A stretch of 64,000 nucleotides of DNA, from the NCBI GenBank assembly GCA_019637155.1, contig JAHBWE010000001.1, forward strand, positions 124,001-188,000, in the 5' to 3' direction. Within the stretch, counting starts at the first letter, position 1. Each line of letters starts with the position of its first letter. This stretch comes from Labilithrix sp. Its GTDB lineage: Bacteria > Myxococcota_A > Polyangia > Polyangiales > Polyangiaceae. Of this stretch, positions 18,084-28,855 are shown in pieces. The translations under genes were made by a program, and so were the position numbers. Below the pieces are notes generated by a model that was not told where the DNA came from, did not search any database, and was given only the letters and a program-made list of their open reading frames with translations.

Positions 18084-18413
18084 GTGCCGCGTGAGCGCCT
18101 ACAACACCGCCCGCCAGCGTCGAGCCGCGACATGTCGAGCAGCGAACGACCCCAGAAGCGGCGCAAAGCAACAAGAGGCGGCCGCGCCAGCATGCGAAGC
18201 AACCAAGCGCAAAAGCACGAGCCGTGTCTTGGGTGACGGTGTCGGCTTATCGGGGGCGACTCGGGCCCCAGCTTTGCGAAGCACCCAAGCGCGAAGCACA
18301 AGCCGTGTCTTGGGGGAACGGTGTCGGGTCATCGGGGCGATCTGGGGCCCCAGAAGCGGCGGCAACAACGCCCGAGTGACGTTCCGGTACGGGTGTCGGG
18401 TCATCGGAGCGAC
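18084..18413. repeat. Decayed copies of dispersed repeat family A
   Basis: No gene seen. The stretch is built of imperfect, partial repeats sharing gccgtgtcttggg, acggtgtcgg, gggccccag and cccagaagcggc. One copy is about 18222-18284, a second about 18300-18360, and remains of others lie at 18145-18200 and 18380-18413. Together with the full copy that follows, this looks like repeated insertion or tandem growth of the same element. Confidence 0.75.
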
Positions 18414-18529
18414 CCGGGCCCGGGGGCCCCAGAAGCGGCCGCGCAAGCGGTTGCGAAGCAACCCTCGCGCTCCGCGCGAGGGCCGTGTCTGGGGTGGGGG
18501 TGTCGGGGGCGAAGCCCCCGACGTTGAAA
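18414..18529 (-). repeat. Dispersed repeat family A, copy 2
   Basis: Reads on the minus strand as the same element found at 12754-12862: hairpin tcgggggcttcgcccccga, then the cacccca and gacacgg blocks, hairpin ggttgcttcgcaacc, and ggccgcttctggggcc. It ends about 48 bp before the start of the 18577 gene, so it may sit in its 5' untranslated region or promoter. Confidence 0.85.
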
Positions 18530-18576
18530 GAGCGTGCGCGTGCTCGGAGTGCTATTTTCGAAGAAGCCTCTGCGTC

Positions 18577-19602
18577 ATGCGTCGCCGTACTTCGAGCCTC
18601 CATCGTTGGCCTCTCGTCGTTCGCACCGGCGAGGTCGCGGGGCGCTCGCGCGTACGTGTCCCGGCGATCGTCGCGGCGATCCTCGTCGTCTGCGCCGCGC
18701 CCGTCGTGCCGGGGCTCCCGCTCGCGCTTCGCTTCGCGCTCGCGTTCGTCGCCGCCGGCGCGCTCCTCTACGCCGCCGTCCGCCGCGACCGCGCGCGCGC
18801 GAGCGGCGTGAGCGTCGTCGCGGACAAGGCAGGGCTGACCCGCATCTCGAACGACGCGACCAAGCCGATCGTGTCCTGGGACGGGCCCTTCGGCGTCACG
18901 CTCCTCGCCTCGTACGGCCGCCCGCACGCGCTCCTCGCGTTCACGACGCCGACGCAGACGCGTTACATCCCGACGCGCATCGACGAGCGCTCCGAGGACG
19001 ACGACGAGCTCTTCTCCCGCATCGCCGTGCTCGCCGACCTCGACTTCGTCGACGGCGTCACGCACGACGCCGCCCTGACCGCGAGCGACGCCGCCGCGAT
19101 CGTGCGCTACGCGGAGGAGCAGGCCGACGCCTCGCCGCTCGGCCGCGTGTTCCTGAGCGACGGGCGCGGCGTCCCGATCGCCCTCGATCGCGCCACCCTC
19201 TCGATCGACAAGCGCTCCTTCGACCTCACGAGCCACCTCGAGTGGCGCGCGCTGATGTTCCACGAGTCGACCGGCCACTCCGCCGCGCTCTATCAAGCGA
19301 CGTGGATCTCGCAGAACGGCAGCGAGGTCGTGCTCGTCGCGCCGATGCCCGCGTCGATCGTCCCGCGCGAGCCGAACGCCCATCGCGAGGCGCACGGCCG
19401 CCTCGGTCGCGCCCTCACGCGCGACCTGAAGCTCCTCCAGTCGCCCGCGGAGCCGCCGCCCTCGCGCGACGTGCGCGTCGCGATCGATCGCCCCTTCATG
19501 CTCGCGGTGCGCCGCGTCCTCGACGAGGCGCCGCTCGCCACCCGCGTCGTCCCGCCGCCGCCGTCGACCCGCGAGGTCGAGAAGCGCGACTCGATCATTT
19601 AA
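18577..19602 (+). CDS. Membrane protein of unknown function
   Basis: About 341 residues, not recognised. Two adjacent hydrophobic helices (about 24-45 VPAIVAAILVVCAAPVVPGL and 48-65 LALRFALAFVAAGALLYAAV), then a soluble domain (about 70-341) with WDGPFGVTLLASYGRPHALL and HLEWRALMFHESTGHSAAL; charged, and possibly PH-like in its first part. ATG 18577 is chosen because the frame upstream lies inside repeat DNA. It lies 22 bp before metG and is probably cotranscribed with it. C-terminus is Pro-rich and charged. Confidence 0.75.
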   Translation: MRRRTSSLHRWPLVVRTGEVAGRSRVRVPAIVAAILVVCAAPVVPGLPLALRFALAFVAAGALLYAAVRRDRARASGVSVVADKAGLTRISNDATKPIVSWDGPFGVTLLASYGRPHALLAFTTPTQTRYIPTRIDERSEDDDELFSRIAVLADLDFVDGVTHDAALTASDAAAIVRYAEEQADASPLGRVFLSDGRGVPIALDRATLSIDKRSFDLTSHLEWRALMFHESTGHSAALYQATWISQNGSEVVLVAPMPASIVPREPNAHREAHGRLGRALTRDLKLLQSPAEPPPSRDVRVAIDRPFMLAVRRVLDEAPLATRVVPPPPSTREVEKRDSII

Positions 19603-19624
19603 GTGGTAGCTTCGTGGCCCTTCC

Positions 19625-21613
19625 ATGGGCCAGTTCTACGTCACGACGCCGATCTACTACGTCAACGACATCCCGCACGTCGGGCACGCGTACACGACGA
19701 TCATCGCCGACGCGGTCCGGCGCGTTCATCGCCTCTTCGGCGACGAGACGTACTTCCTGACTGGCACCGACGAGCACGGCCAGAAGATCGAGCGCAAGGC
19801 GGCGGAGGAGGGGAAGGACCCGAAGGCGTTCTGCGACGAGGTCAGCGCGCGCTTCAAGGAGACCTGGCCGAAGCTCGACGTCGAGTACGACCGCTTCATC
19901 CGCACGACCGATCCCGATCACGAGGCCTTCGTCGCCGACCTCTGGAAGAAGATCGCGGACAAGGGCGATCTCTACCTCGGCGACTTCGAGGGCTGGAACT
20001 GCGTCGGCTGCGAGGGCTTCAAGACGGAGAAGGAGCTCGAGCAGCCGGGCAACCTCTGTCCGATCCACAAGAAGCCGGTCGAGTGGCTCAAGGAGCCGAC
20101 CTACTTCTTCCGCCTCTCGAAGTGGCAGGAGCCGCTCCTCCGCCTCTACGAGAAGCACCCCGAGCTCATTCAGCCGGAGACGCGCCGCAACGAGGTGCTC
20201 GCGTTCGTGCGCGAGGGCCTGAACGATCTCTCGTGCTCGCGCGTCACCTTCAAATGGGGCATCCCCGTCCCCGGCGATCCGGCGCACGTCATGTACGTCT
20301 GGTTCGACGCGCTCACGAACTACCGGAGCGCGCTCGGCCACGGCGACCTCACGCGCTTCTGGTCGCCGAAGGGGAAGGTCGTCCACCTCGTCGGCAAGGA
20401 CATCCTCCGCTTCCACACCGTCTACTGGCCGGCGTTCCTCCTCGCGGCGGGCTACTCGGAGGAGGAGCTGCCGAACGTCGTCTTCGCGCACGGCTTCCTC
20501 ACCGTCGACGGCGAGAAGATGTCGAAGTCGCTGAAGAACGGCGTCGATCCGCTCAAGGTCGCGGGCGAGCTCGGCGCGGACGTCCTTCGTTACCACCTCC
20601 TCCGCGCGGTCGCGTTCGGGCAGGACGGGGACTTCGATCACGAGGCGCTCCTCGAGCGCTACAACGCAGATCTCGGCAAAAACGTTGGAAACCTCCTGAA
20701 CCGCGTGCTCGGCCTCTGCACGAAGAACGGCCACGCGACGCAGCCGAAGGACGACGGCCCGGACACGGCGCTCGAGACCGACCTCGACGAGCAGGTCCGC
20801 GCCCTCACCGCGCTGGCAAAGAAGCAGTGGGACGAGCTCGCTCCTCACCTCGCGCTCGAGACGACGATGAAGCTCTCGAACGCCGGCAACGCCTACGTCG
20901 ACAAGGCGGCCCCGTGGGCGGAGGCGAAGAAGGGCGACGCCGCGCGCGTCGCGAAGATCCTCTCGCGCCTCCTCCGTCTCCTCGAAGCGCTCTCGGTGAT
21001 GCTCTGGCCCGCGATGCCGCGGAAGGCGGACGCGATGCGCGCGCAGCTCGGCCTCGCGCCGATCGATCCGAAGGTCGGCGCCTCGCTCTGGCCGGAGGGG
21101 GTTTCTCCGTCGCGTCCGGAGATCACCCTCGCGCCGGCGGGCCCGCTCTTCCCGACCTTCGACGACAAGGCGCAGAAGGAGCTCCTCGATCGCCTCGTCC
21201 CGAAGCCCGCCCCCGCCGTCCCCGCCGCCCCGCCGCCCTCGCGGCCGGATCTCCCCCCGGTCTCGATGGCGCCGGCGACGTCGCTCATCATCAACTACGA
21301 CCATTTCTCGATGGTCGACCTCCGCGTCGGCCTCGTGAAGACGTGCGAGAAGGTGCCGAAGAAGGACAAGCTCCTCCGCCTCACGGTGGACCTCGGCGAG
21401 GCGGAGCCGCGCACCATCGTCGCGGGCCTGGCGCTCACGTTCCAGCCCGACCAGCTGGTGGGCCGGCGCGTCGTGGTCGTGGCGAACCTGGCCCCGCGCG
21501 AGTTCGGCAAGGGCCTGGTCTCGCACGGCATGCTCCTCGCCACGGGCCCATCGGAGGCCCTCCACCTGGCGACGATCGGCGACGACGTCGCGCCCGGCTC
21601 GCGCCTGAAGTAA
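19625..21613 (+). CDS. metG: Methionyl-tRNA synthetase
   Basis: Charges tRNA-Met with methionine. 662 residues. HIGH motif as HVGH (residues near 18), a connective domain with a zinc knuckle (CVGCEGF and a later CPIHKKP), KMSKS in DGEKMSKSLKNG, the anticodon-binding helical domain, an Ala/Pro linker (about 525-550) and a C-terminal tRNA-binding OB domain (YDHFSMVDLRVGLVKTCEKV, ANLAPREFGKGLVSHGMLLA), as in dimeric MetRS enzymes. Single zinc-knuckle type with a fused OB domain. The gene starts 22 bp after the upstream membrane-protein gene. Confidence 0.98.
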   Translation: MGQFYVTTPIYYVNDIPHVGHAYTTIIADAVRRVHRLFGDETYFLTGTDEHGQKIERKAAEEGKDPKAFCDEVSARFKETWPKLDVEYDRFIRTTDPDHEAFVADLWKKIADKGDLYLGDFEGWNCVGCEGFKTEKELEQPGNLCPIHKKPVEWLKEPTYFFRLSKWQEPLLRLYEKHPELIQPETRRNEVLAFVREGLNDLSCSRVTFKWGIPVPGDPAHVMYVWFDALTNYRSALGHGDLTRFWSPKGKVVHLVGKDILRFHTVYWPAFLLAAGYSEEELPNVVFAHGFLTVDGEKMSKSLKNGVDPLKVAGELGADVLRYHLLRAVAFGQDGDFDHEALLERYNADLGKNVGNLLNRVLGLCTKNGHATQPKDDGPDTALETDLDEQVRALTALAKKQWDELAPHLALETTMKLSNAGNAYVDKAAPWAEAKKGDAARVAKILSRLLRLLEALSVMLWPAMPRKADAMRAQLGLAPIDPKVGASLWPEGVSPSRPEITLAPAGPLFPTFDDKAQKELLDRLVPKPAPAVPAAPPPSRPDLPPVSMAPATSLIINYDHFSMVDLRVGLVKTCEKVPKKDKLLRLTVDLGEAEPRTIVAGLALTFQPDQLVGRRVVVVANLAPREFGKGLVSHGMLLATGPSEALHLATIGDDVAPGSRLK

Positions 21614-21623
21614 CATCGCCTTC

Positions 21624-22541
21624 GTGGGGAAACCGCCGAGCGTTCCGGATCTCGATCTGCCGGCGAGCGGCGCGTCTTCGAAGCGCCCCGCGGCCCCCAC
21701 CGCGCCCGCGCGCCCCGCCGCGCCCGCGAGCGGAGACGACGACGATCTCTTCGGCGGCGGCATCGAGCGCGGCATCAGCGCCGCGGCGCCGGTCGCGAGC
21801 AACCCGCATCACCAAGGCAAGGCGGTCGCGATCCAGTTCGGCGCAGCGGAGGACGACGATCCGTTCGGCGACGCGATCGAGCGCGGCGCGGGGACGTTCT
21901 CGTCCCCGCCCGCGTCCGCGCCTTCACGAGCGTCCGCGTCGTCGCGCGCGCCCGTTCCCATCGCGTCGGGCCCCGCGTCCCTCGACCTCGCCTACAAGCC
22001 GACGAACACGGCCCGCGCGGCGGAGGAGCCCGACGTCTCGTTCCTCGAGTCCGCGGGCGCGCGCGTCGTCCCGCTCGTCGGCTGCATCGCGGTCGTCGCC
22101 GCCGCGCTGAAGTTCCTGCATCGCCCGGGCCGCTTCGCGATCGGCGGTCTCCTCCCGCACGCGCTCGACGCGTCGTCGACCGTGCAGAGCGGCGTCTTCG
22201 CCGGCGTCGCCCTCATCCTCGCGATCGGCGTCGGCTACTACGGCTTCAAGACGCGCCCGCGCTCGTGGGCGATCGTCACCGCGGGCGCGCTCTTCCTCAT
22301 CGCGTCGCTCGCCGTCGTGACTGTCACGCTCGTCTCGCTGGAGGAGGCCCCTTCGCCGGCCGACGGCGGCCGCCTCATCCCGTACGTCGTCCCGCTCGCG
22401 GTCCTCCTCTTCGGCCTCGGCGTCACGAGCCGCGGCATCGAGCCGTTCCTCGACGGCGGCGCCCGCCGCGCGCTCTCCTTCGGCCTCGGCCTCCTCGGCG
22501 GCGCGATCGTCTACGCGGGCATGGCGCTCAGCGCGTTCTGA
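21624..22541 (+). CDS. Multi-pass membrane protein with disordered acidic N-terminus, unknown function
   Basis: 305 residues from a GTG start 10 bp after metG. Residues 1-135 are low complexity and hydrophilic (Ala/Pro/Ser with acidic clusters such as GDDDDLFGGGIERG, echoed later as EDDDPFGDAIERG, a duplicated short motif). Then five likely TM helices: VPLVGCIAVVAAALKFL, GVFAGVALILAIGVGYYGF, IVTAGALFLIASLAVVTVTL, VVPLAVLLFGLGV and FGLGLLGGAIVYAGMAL. The paired DDDxFGxxIERG motif might bind a partner. The 3' end overlaps the convergent phosphorylase-like gene by 14 bp. Confidence 0.8.
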   Translation: MGKPPSVPDLDLPASGASSKRPAAPTAPARPAAPASGDDDDLFGGGIERGISAAAPVASNPHHQGKAVAIQFGAAEDDDPFGDAIERGAGTFSSPPASAPSRASASSRAPVPIASGPASLDLAYKPTNTARAAEEPDVSFLESAGARVVPLVGCIAVVAAALKFLHRPGRFAIGGLLPHALDASSTVQSGVFAGVALILAIGVGYYGFKTRPRSWAIVTAGALFLIASLAVVTVTLVSLEEAPSPADGGRLIPYVVPLAVLLFGLGVTSRGIEPFLDGGARRALSFGLGLLGGAIVYAGMALSAF

Positions 22542-25500
22542 GGTCGACGTCGATCCGGCGGACCGAGCCGTCGCGGACGGCGTGGGCGTGGGCGCCCGAG
22601 ACGACGGGGCCTTCGATCGTCGTCGTGGTGCCGTCGCGGAACGTCAGGTGGTGGCGCACGGGGCGCACGCCCGATCGCCCGTACGTCGGGCGGCGCGCGG
22701 CGTTGTGGTAGACGACGAGCGCGCGGTTCATCAGCTTGAACGCGAACGTGCCCGCCGGCAGCGTCAGCGACTGCCATCCGTCGACGCGATCGAGGTAGCG
22801 CCGCTCCGTCGATGCTGCCTCCGTGAACAGCCAGCCCGGGAGCCTCGGCTCGAGGGCCAGCTCGAGCTCGTCGTCCGGCGACACGCGGAACGGGTGCTCG
22901 CCCGCCACCGCCAGGATCCATATGTGCAAGAACTCGCAGGTGATGCCGCTCAGGCGCGGCTGGAACCCGCGCCCGTGCAGGCGAGCGTCCGCGTAGGCGC
23001 TCGAGACGATGAACGACGCACCCTCGAGCGTGCTGCGTCCGTAGACCTCGGGGGACATGAACGGGATGAGCGCCGTCTTCGCGTCGCGCCAGAACTCGTC
23101 GCACAAGCCGCTCCGCAAGATCTCGAGCAGGTACTTGTATTCCATGTGCAGGTAGATCGACTCGTTCTCGATCCAGCCGCGCGGGTACGCCCCGATCGCG
23201 CGCCCCAGCTCGGGCGACTCGCCGTCCATCCGCTCGCACGAGCGGTACATGCGGAGCTTCTTGTCGAAGATCGGTGAGCGGCGCACCGCCTCGTAGACGT
23301 CCTTCGCCTCCTCGGGCAGCTCCTTCATCCAGTGCACCGCGCCCTCCAAGAAGAGGCGCACGGGGCGCTGGCGGAACGAGCGCGGGCGCACGGTCGGATA
23401 CCCCAGCGGGCTGGTCTCGCCGGTTCGCTCGAAGTCGACGACGTCGTTGACGAGGTAGGTGTACGGCACGCCCGCCGGCGACATCGCCTTCGCGCGCTCG
23501 GGTCCGACGAGCACGCGGTCGAGGACCGCCCTTCCGTCGGCGAGGAAGGCGCGGACCTCGGCGATCGGCACGACGACGTCCTTCCCCGAGACGCCGAGCC
23601 GCGTCTCCTCGCGGTACGCCTCCTTCAGCGTGTTGGCCGCGTCCCAGTAGGCGAGCGCCGCCCGCGCGGCGCCGCGCGTCTTGCGCACGCGGAGCGCCTC
23701 CTGGAGCGGACGCATGAACCGCACGAGCTCTTCGTAGATCGGGACCGTGAGGGACGAATCGGCGTCGAGCCGCGCGAGCGCGCCCTCGAGCATCCGTACC
23801 GTGCGACGCAGCTCGATCATCTCCGAGAGGCCCGACCCGAACAGACCGGGCAAGCCGTTCATCGAGTCGTTCCAACCCGGCTTCCCGCCTTCCATCTCGA
23901 CGCCGGTGCCCGCCGGATCGAGCGTCGCGAGGCGGTTGACGACGATCGTGAGGAGCTTCACGAGCAACGAGGTCTCGTACACGCGGCCCTTGCCGTGCTT
24001 GTTGCGGACCATGTTCGGAGCCTCGCTCCGCGCGGCGATCCGAGAGACCTTCTCCGGATCGCGCCGGACGGCGCCGTACATCCGGATCTTGCCGCCGGCG
24101 TCGACGCTCCGCGCCGCGCGGGGCAGCACGACGTCCGGATCGTCGAAGTACGTGTACGTCGCGCGCTCGAGGAGCACGGACCGGAGGCGGTCCGGGTACA
24201 CCATGAGATAGAGCTCGAGGAGGTCCACGTTGTAGTGCCAGTGGTCGGCCCAGAAGCCCTCGTGGAGGTGCCCGATCTCGTTCTGCTTCGCGTGCGCGAG
24301 GACCTCGGCGAGGACGCCCTCCCACTCCGGGGCGGGGCGGCCGGTGAGGGCCTCGAGGCGCATCACGAGCTCGCCGGGCGTGAACGATCGCGCCATCCAC
24401 GCCGAGAGCGCGCGTCGATCGTTCGCCGAGCGCACGTGCCGGCGGAGGCACGCGTCGACCGCGCCGGGGTCGACGACGCGGTAGCTCATCACCCCGACCT
24501 CGAGCGGGTTGTAGCCGTCGAGCTGGATCAGGTTGAGGAACGTCTGCAGGTTGGCGTCCTCCGTCTCGGGGAAGAACCAGACGTCGGTGCGGCGGTTCTG
24601 GAGCACGCTCCGGTAGTGGCCGTTCCCCTGCGAGAGGTAGCTCGGCTCGAGGGTGAAGAAGTGGTAGTCGCGCTCGAGGTCTCCGTTCTGCCGCGAGTAC
24701 AGGTAGAACGCGCTCCGCGCGCCCTCGGTCTCGAACACGAGCGGCATGCCGCCTCGGATCACGTTGTCGAGGAAGTCGTAGCGCGCGTACGCGTCGAAGG
24801 CCGGCGACGCCGACACGGTGAAGGCGTGGTCGCGGATCGCCTCGACGATCTCCGAGGCCTCGGCGCGCTTGCGGGCGAGGAACTCCGGGCGTCCGAGGGA
24901 TGCTCGCAGCGCGAGGAGGTCCTCGTCGCGCGCGGCGTAGCCGATGACGGAGTCGATGACGATCTCCTTCTTCGGGAGCAGCACGTCCTCGCGCACCGTG
25001 AACGCGCACGGCGTCTTGTTCTCGTGGAACTGCGGAGCGGCGAGCACGGCCTTCCGTCCCCCGGCCTCGAACGTCCAGGGCCGCTCGTAGCTCATGGCCT
25101 CGCCGAAGACGGCCTCGGGGTCGACGACGACGCCGCGCCCGAGCTTCGAGCCGGCGCTCAGGTAGAAGTGACCGCCCTCGATCCGCCCCACGCGCTCGCT
25201 GTCCTCCGGGGTCTGCTTCAGGCGAAAGAGCGGGACGCCCTTCTGATCGACGACGCCGAACATGCCCTCGATGTGGCGCGGAATGCCCTTGATGCTCGCG
25301 TGATCGAGCCCGGAGGGGAGGATGCGCGGGAGCCCGTCGACGCACTCGACGCGCCGGCGGCGCCCCCCGAGGTCGCGGACGCGGAGGCGGCGCGCGAGCC
25401 CCGCGATGCGGAGGTTCGGCAGCGCGCTGTACGTCACCTCGATCTCGAGGCCGAGCGCCTCGTTCCGCTCCGTGAGCACCAGCTCCGACGCGGAGATCGC

Positions 25501-25836
25501 CATCGTCTGCCGGATCGCCGGGTCCCTCGTCTTCCGGAACGGCTCGTAGGTGGCGCCGCCGTCGATCCGCAAGAACGTGCGGAAGCCCTCCCACCCGACC
25601 CGCGCGACCGCGTGGTTGAAGGACTGGAACTCGAGGATCTGCCCGTTCTTGTCGCGCGCGCCGAACGAGCTCACCGCCTGGCCGCGGTTCACGTAGTAGA
25701 GCCAGAGCGGCACTCCCCACTTGCCTGCGATGCCGGGGAAGAAGTTCGAGAACGGCGTCGCCCAGTTGTAGTCGTCGACGACGAAGCTCGAGGTGATGGG
25801 GTCGAGGCGAAACGAAGCCTCCTCGCGGCGGGTCAT
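22528..25836 (-). CDS. GH94/GH161-like carbohydrate phosphorylase (cellobiose-phosphorylase-like)
   Basis: 1102 residues, cytoplasmic (no signal peptide). The N-terminal beta-sandwich region starts with DDYNWATPFSNFFPGIAG and has sugar-domain stretches like QFHENKTPCAFTVREDV. The (alpha/alpha)6 region has KPGWNDSMNGLPGLFGSG, whose WND matches the catalytic-acid DWND of GH94 phosphorylases, and later WIENESIYLHMEYKYLLEIL. The ending domain (VRPVRHHLTFRDGTT) resembles the usual C-terminal beta domain. Length fits GH161 (beta-1,3-glucan phosphorylase) or long GH94-like enzymes better than classical 800-residue cellobiose phosphorylases. It likely releases sugar-1-phosphate from a beta-glucan oligosaccharide. 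No transporter or other glycoside hydrolase is next to it. Convergent with the 21624 gene. Confidence 0.75.
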   Translation of the reverse strand: MTRREEASFRLDPITSSFVVDDYNWATPFSNFFPGIAGKWGVPLWLYYVNRGQAVSSFGARDKNGQILEFQSFNHAVARVGWEGFRTFLRIDGGATYEPFRKTRDPAIRQTMAISASELVLTERNEALGLEIEVTYSALPNLRIAGLARRLRVRDLGGRRRRVECVDGLPRILPSGLDHASIKGIPRHIEGMFGVVDQKGVPLFRLKQTPEDSERVGRIEGGHFYLSAGSKLGRGVVVDPEAVFGEAMSYERPWTFEAGGRKAVLAAPQFHENKTPCAFTVREDVLLPKKEIVIDSVIGYAARDEDLLALRASLGRPEFLARKRAEASEIVEAIRDHAFTVSASPAFDAYARYDFLDNVIRGGMPLVFETEGARSAFYLYSRQNGDLERDYHFFTLEPSYLSQGNGHYRSVLQNRRTDVWFFPETEDANLQTFLNLIQLDGYNPLEVGVMSYRVVDPGAVDACLRRHVRSANDRRALSAWMARSFTPGELVMRLEALTGRPAPEWEGVLAEVLAHAKQNEIGHLHEGFWADHWHYNVDLLELYLMVYPDRLRSVLLERATYTYFDDPDVVLPRAARSVDAGGKIRMYGAVRRDPEKVSRIAARSEAPNMVRNKHGKGRVYETSLLVKLLTIVVNRLATLDPAGTGVEMEGGKPGWNDSMNGLPGLFGSGLSEMIELRRTVRMLEGALARLDADSSLTVPIYEELVRFMRPLQEALRVRKTRGAARAALAYWDAANTLKEAYREETRLGVSGKDVVVPIAEVRAFLADGRAVLDRVLVGPERAKAMSPAGVPYTYLVNDVVDFERTGETSPLGYPTVRPRSFRQRPVRLFLEGAVHWMKELPEEAKDVYEAVRRSPIFDKKLRMYRSCERMDGESPELGRAIGAYPRGWIENESIYLHMEYKYLLEILRSGLCDEFWRDAKTALIPFMSPEVYGRSTLEGASFIVSSAYADARLHGRGFQPRLSGITCEFLHIWILAVAGEHPFRVSPDDELELALEPRLPGWLFTEAASTERRYLDRVDGWQSLTLPAGTFAFKLMNRALVVYHNAARRPTYGRSGVRPVRHHLTFRDGTTTTIEGPVVSGAHAHAVRDGSVRRIDVDLRTR

Positions 25837-25953
25837 AGGCCATCGTCACGTCGGACGCGGTGATTGTGCAAGCCGCGTCAGCGATTCTTTTCGGCGAGCA
25901 CCTCGGCGTCGGTGAGCGCGCGGCGGTGAACGACGAAACAGATGCGGGGCGCG

Positions 25954-27261
<1,308 letters not shown>

Positions 27262-27311
27262 GGGGCCGCGAGCGTAACCCGTCACAGCGCTTTGGGGTAA
27301 GCTGCGGGCCG

Positions 27312-27788
27312 ATGTTCCGGATGTTTTCCTTCCTCGGCGTCGCGGTGCTCGTGGCCGCTTGCTCGAAGCCGGATCCTCCGCCGCCCGCGCCCGCGCCTGC
27401 ACCCGAGCCTGCGCCTGCACCGAGCGTCGTGCCCGCGCCCGCGGCGACGGCCGCGACGTCCGCGGCGCACGAGGAGATCGCCGCCGCGGTCGGCGACGGC
27501 GGAGACTGCGGCTCCAACGAGAACCCGTGCCCGCTCCAGGCATGGATGAAGGAGAACGCGAACCCGCCGATGCAGAAGCCCGACCTGCCCGCGCTCGCCG
27601 AAGCGCTCGACAAGATGGTCGCGTTCGCGCCGCCCGGCAGCGACTACCCGAACTGGGTGTCCATCTCGAAGGACGGCGCGGCCGCCGCGCGCAACGGTGA
27701 CGCCCAGGCGGCCAAGGCGTCGTGCCGCTCGTGCCACGACCAGTACAAGAAGAAGTACAAGGCCGAGATCCGCACGCGGAAGATCTGA
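27312..27788 (+). CDS. Lipoprotein with a C-terminal haem c-binding motif
   Basis: 158 residues. Signal peptide with lipobox VLVAAC (Cys about 17), a Pro-Ala repeat linker (about 22-50), then a soluble part ending with the single haem-attachment motif CRSCH in AKASCRSCHDQYKKKYK. The position of the haem motif near the C-terminus and the preceding helices recall small cytochrome c' or multi-helix c-type proteins, with extra Cys at CGSNENPCP. Probably periplasmic electron transfer or redox sensing. Followed 2 bp later by the WYL regulator, so likely the first gene of a unit that reaches the sulfatase-like gene. Confidence 0.82.
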   Translation: MFRMFSFLGVAVLVAACSKPDPPPPAPAPAPEPAPAPSVVPAPAATAATSAAHEEIAAAVGDGGDCGSNENPCPLQAWMKENANPPMQKPDLPALAEALDKMVAFAPPGSDYPNWVSISKDGAAAARNGDAQAAKASCRSCHDQYKKKYKAEIRTRKI

Positions 27789-27790
27789 CG

Positions 27791-28855
27791 ATGCGGCCGA
27801 CCTCGACGAAGAACGGCTACAAGCCGAAGACCCCGAAGCTGGGACGTCCCGTCGGTCGCTTCACGCAGCACCGCCGCCTCGATCGCCTGCGCGAGGCGCT
27901 CGAGGCCGAGCCGCGCGGCCTCACGCTGGAGGAGATCGCGACGTACCTGCGCATCACCGAGCGCTCCGTGCGCCGCTACCTCCGCGAGCTCGACGGGACG
28001 AAGGTCGACGAGAAGTTCGAGCTGCTCGAGCCGGTCGCGACGCGCCCCGGCGGGCCGCTCCGCTGGCGCATCAAGCCGGGCGAGCGCGGGCGCGCGGTGT
28101 CGCTCCGCCGCGCGCAGGCCTACGCGCTCCTCGCGACGCGGCAGGGGTTCGACGTCCTCCGCGGCTCCGCGCTCTACGACGAGGTCGACCTCGCGCTCGG
28201 ACAGATCGCGAAGATCGCGCAGACGCCCTTCCGCGCGGGGCGCACCGAGATCTCGGGGGAGCACAAGCTCGAGTCCCGCTTCGTGTTCGCCCCTTCGCTC
28301 GCGCGCTCCTACACCGCGCGCGGCGAGGACCTCGACGAGCTGTTCCGCGCCGTCGCCGATCTGCGCGTCGTCCACTACCGGCCGCGGCAGCAGCGGACCG
28401 AACGGCAGGTCTTTCGTCCCTACGCGATGGTCATGCACCGCGGCACGATCTACGTCGTCGGCGTGCCCCACGGCGGTGAGGTCGAGGCGCTGCCGCTCGA
28501 GGTGATGACCGACATCCGCTCGAGCGAGACGGAGCGCTTCGAGCTGCCCGCGGGCTTCGACGTGAACCAGTACATCCACGGCGAGCTCGGGGTGGGGCGC
28601 ATCGGGAAGGCCCGCTTCACCGTCGACTTCGACGCGCGCGTCGCGGACGAGGTGAAGGCGAAGCGCATCCACCCGCTCCAGCGCACCGCGAGCTCGCCCG
28701 ACGGCCGCGTGCGGTTGTCGCTCCCGCTCGTCGACCGGGCGGCGGCGGTCGCGTTCGTGCTCTCGTGGGGCGACGCCGCGCGCGTCGTCGATCCTCCGGA
28801 GCTGGTGGCAGACGTGCGCGCGATCTTGTCGCGCGCGGCAGCGAGGTACTCATGA
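27791..28855 (+). CDS. WYL-domain transcriptional regulator
   Basis: About 354 residues. N-terminal basic tail, then a DeoR-like winged helix-turn-helix (about 28-75: LTLEEIATYLRITERSVRRYLRELDG split over two helices). A WYL domain (about 170-260) has HYRPRQQRTERQVFRPYAMV and GTIYVVGVPH, followed by the C-terminal WCX-like extension. WYL domains bind nucleotide or nucleic-acid ligands. The stop overlaps the start of the downstream reductase by 4 bp (ATGA), so the two are coupled. Possible role is control of its own operon (inference). Confidence 0.9.
   Translation: MRPTSTKNGYKPKTPKLGRPVGRFTQHRRLDRLREALEAEPRGLTLEEIATYLRITERSVRRYLRELDGTKVDEKFELLEPVATRPGGPLRWRIKPGERGRAVSLRRAQAYALLATRQGFDVLRGSALYDEVDLALGQIAKIAQTPFRAGRTEISGEHKLESRFVFAPSLARSYTARGEDLDELFRAVADLRVVHYRPRQQRTERQVFRPYAMVMHRGTIYVVGVPHGGEVEALPLEVMTDIRSSETERFELPAGFDVNQYIHGELGVGRIGKARFTVDFDARVADEVKAKRIHPLQRTASSPDGRVRLSLPLVDRAAAVAFVLSWGDAARVVDPPELVADVRAILSRAAARYS

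Noticed and set aside
18091..18576. N-terminal extension of the 18577 protein or a separate protein in this frame
   Set aside because: Frame lies wholly in repeat-family A sequence; translation is repeats of RNGAKP-like text with no protein character.
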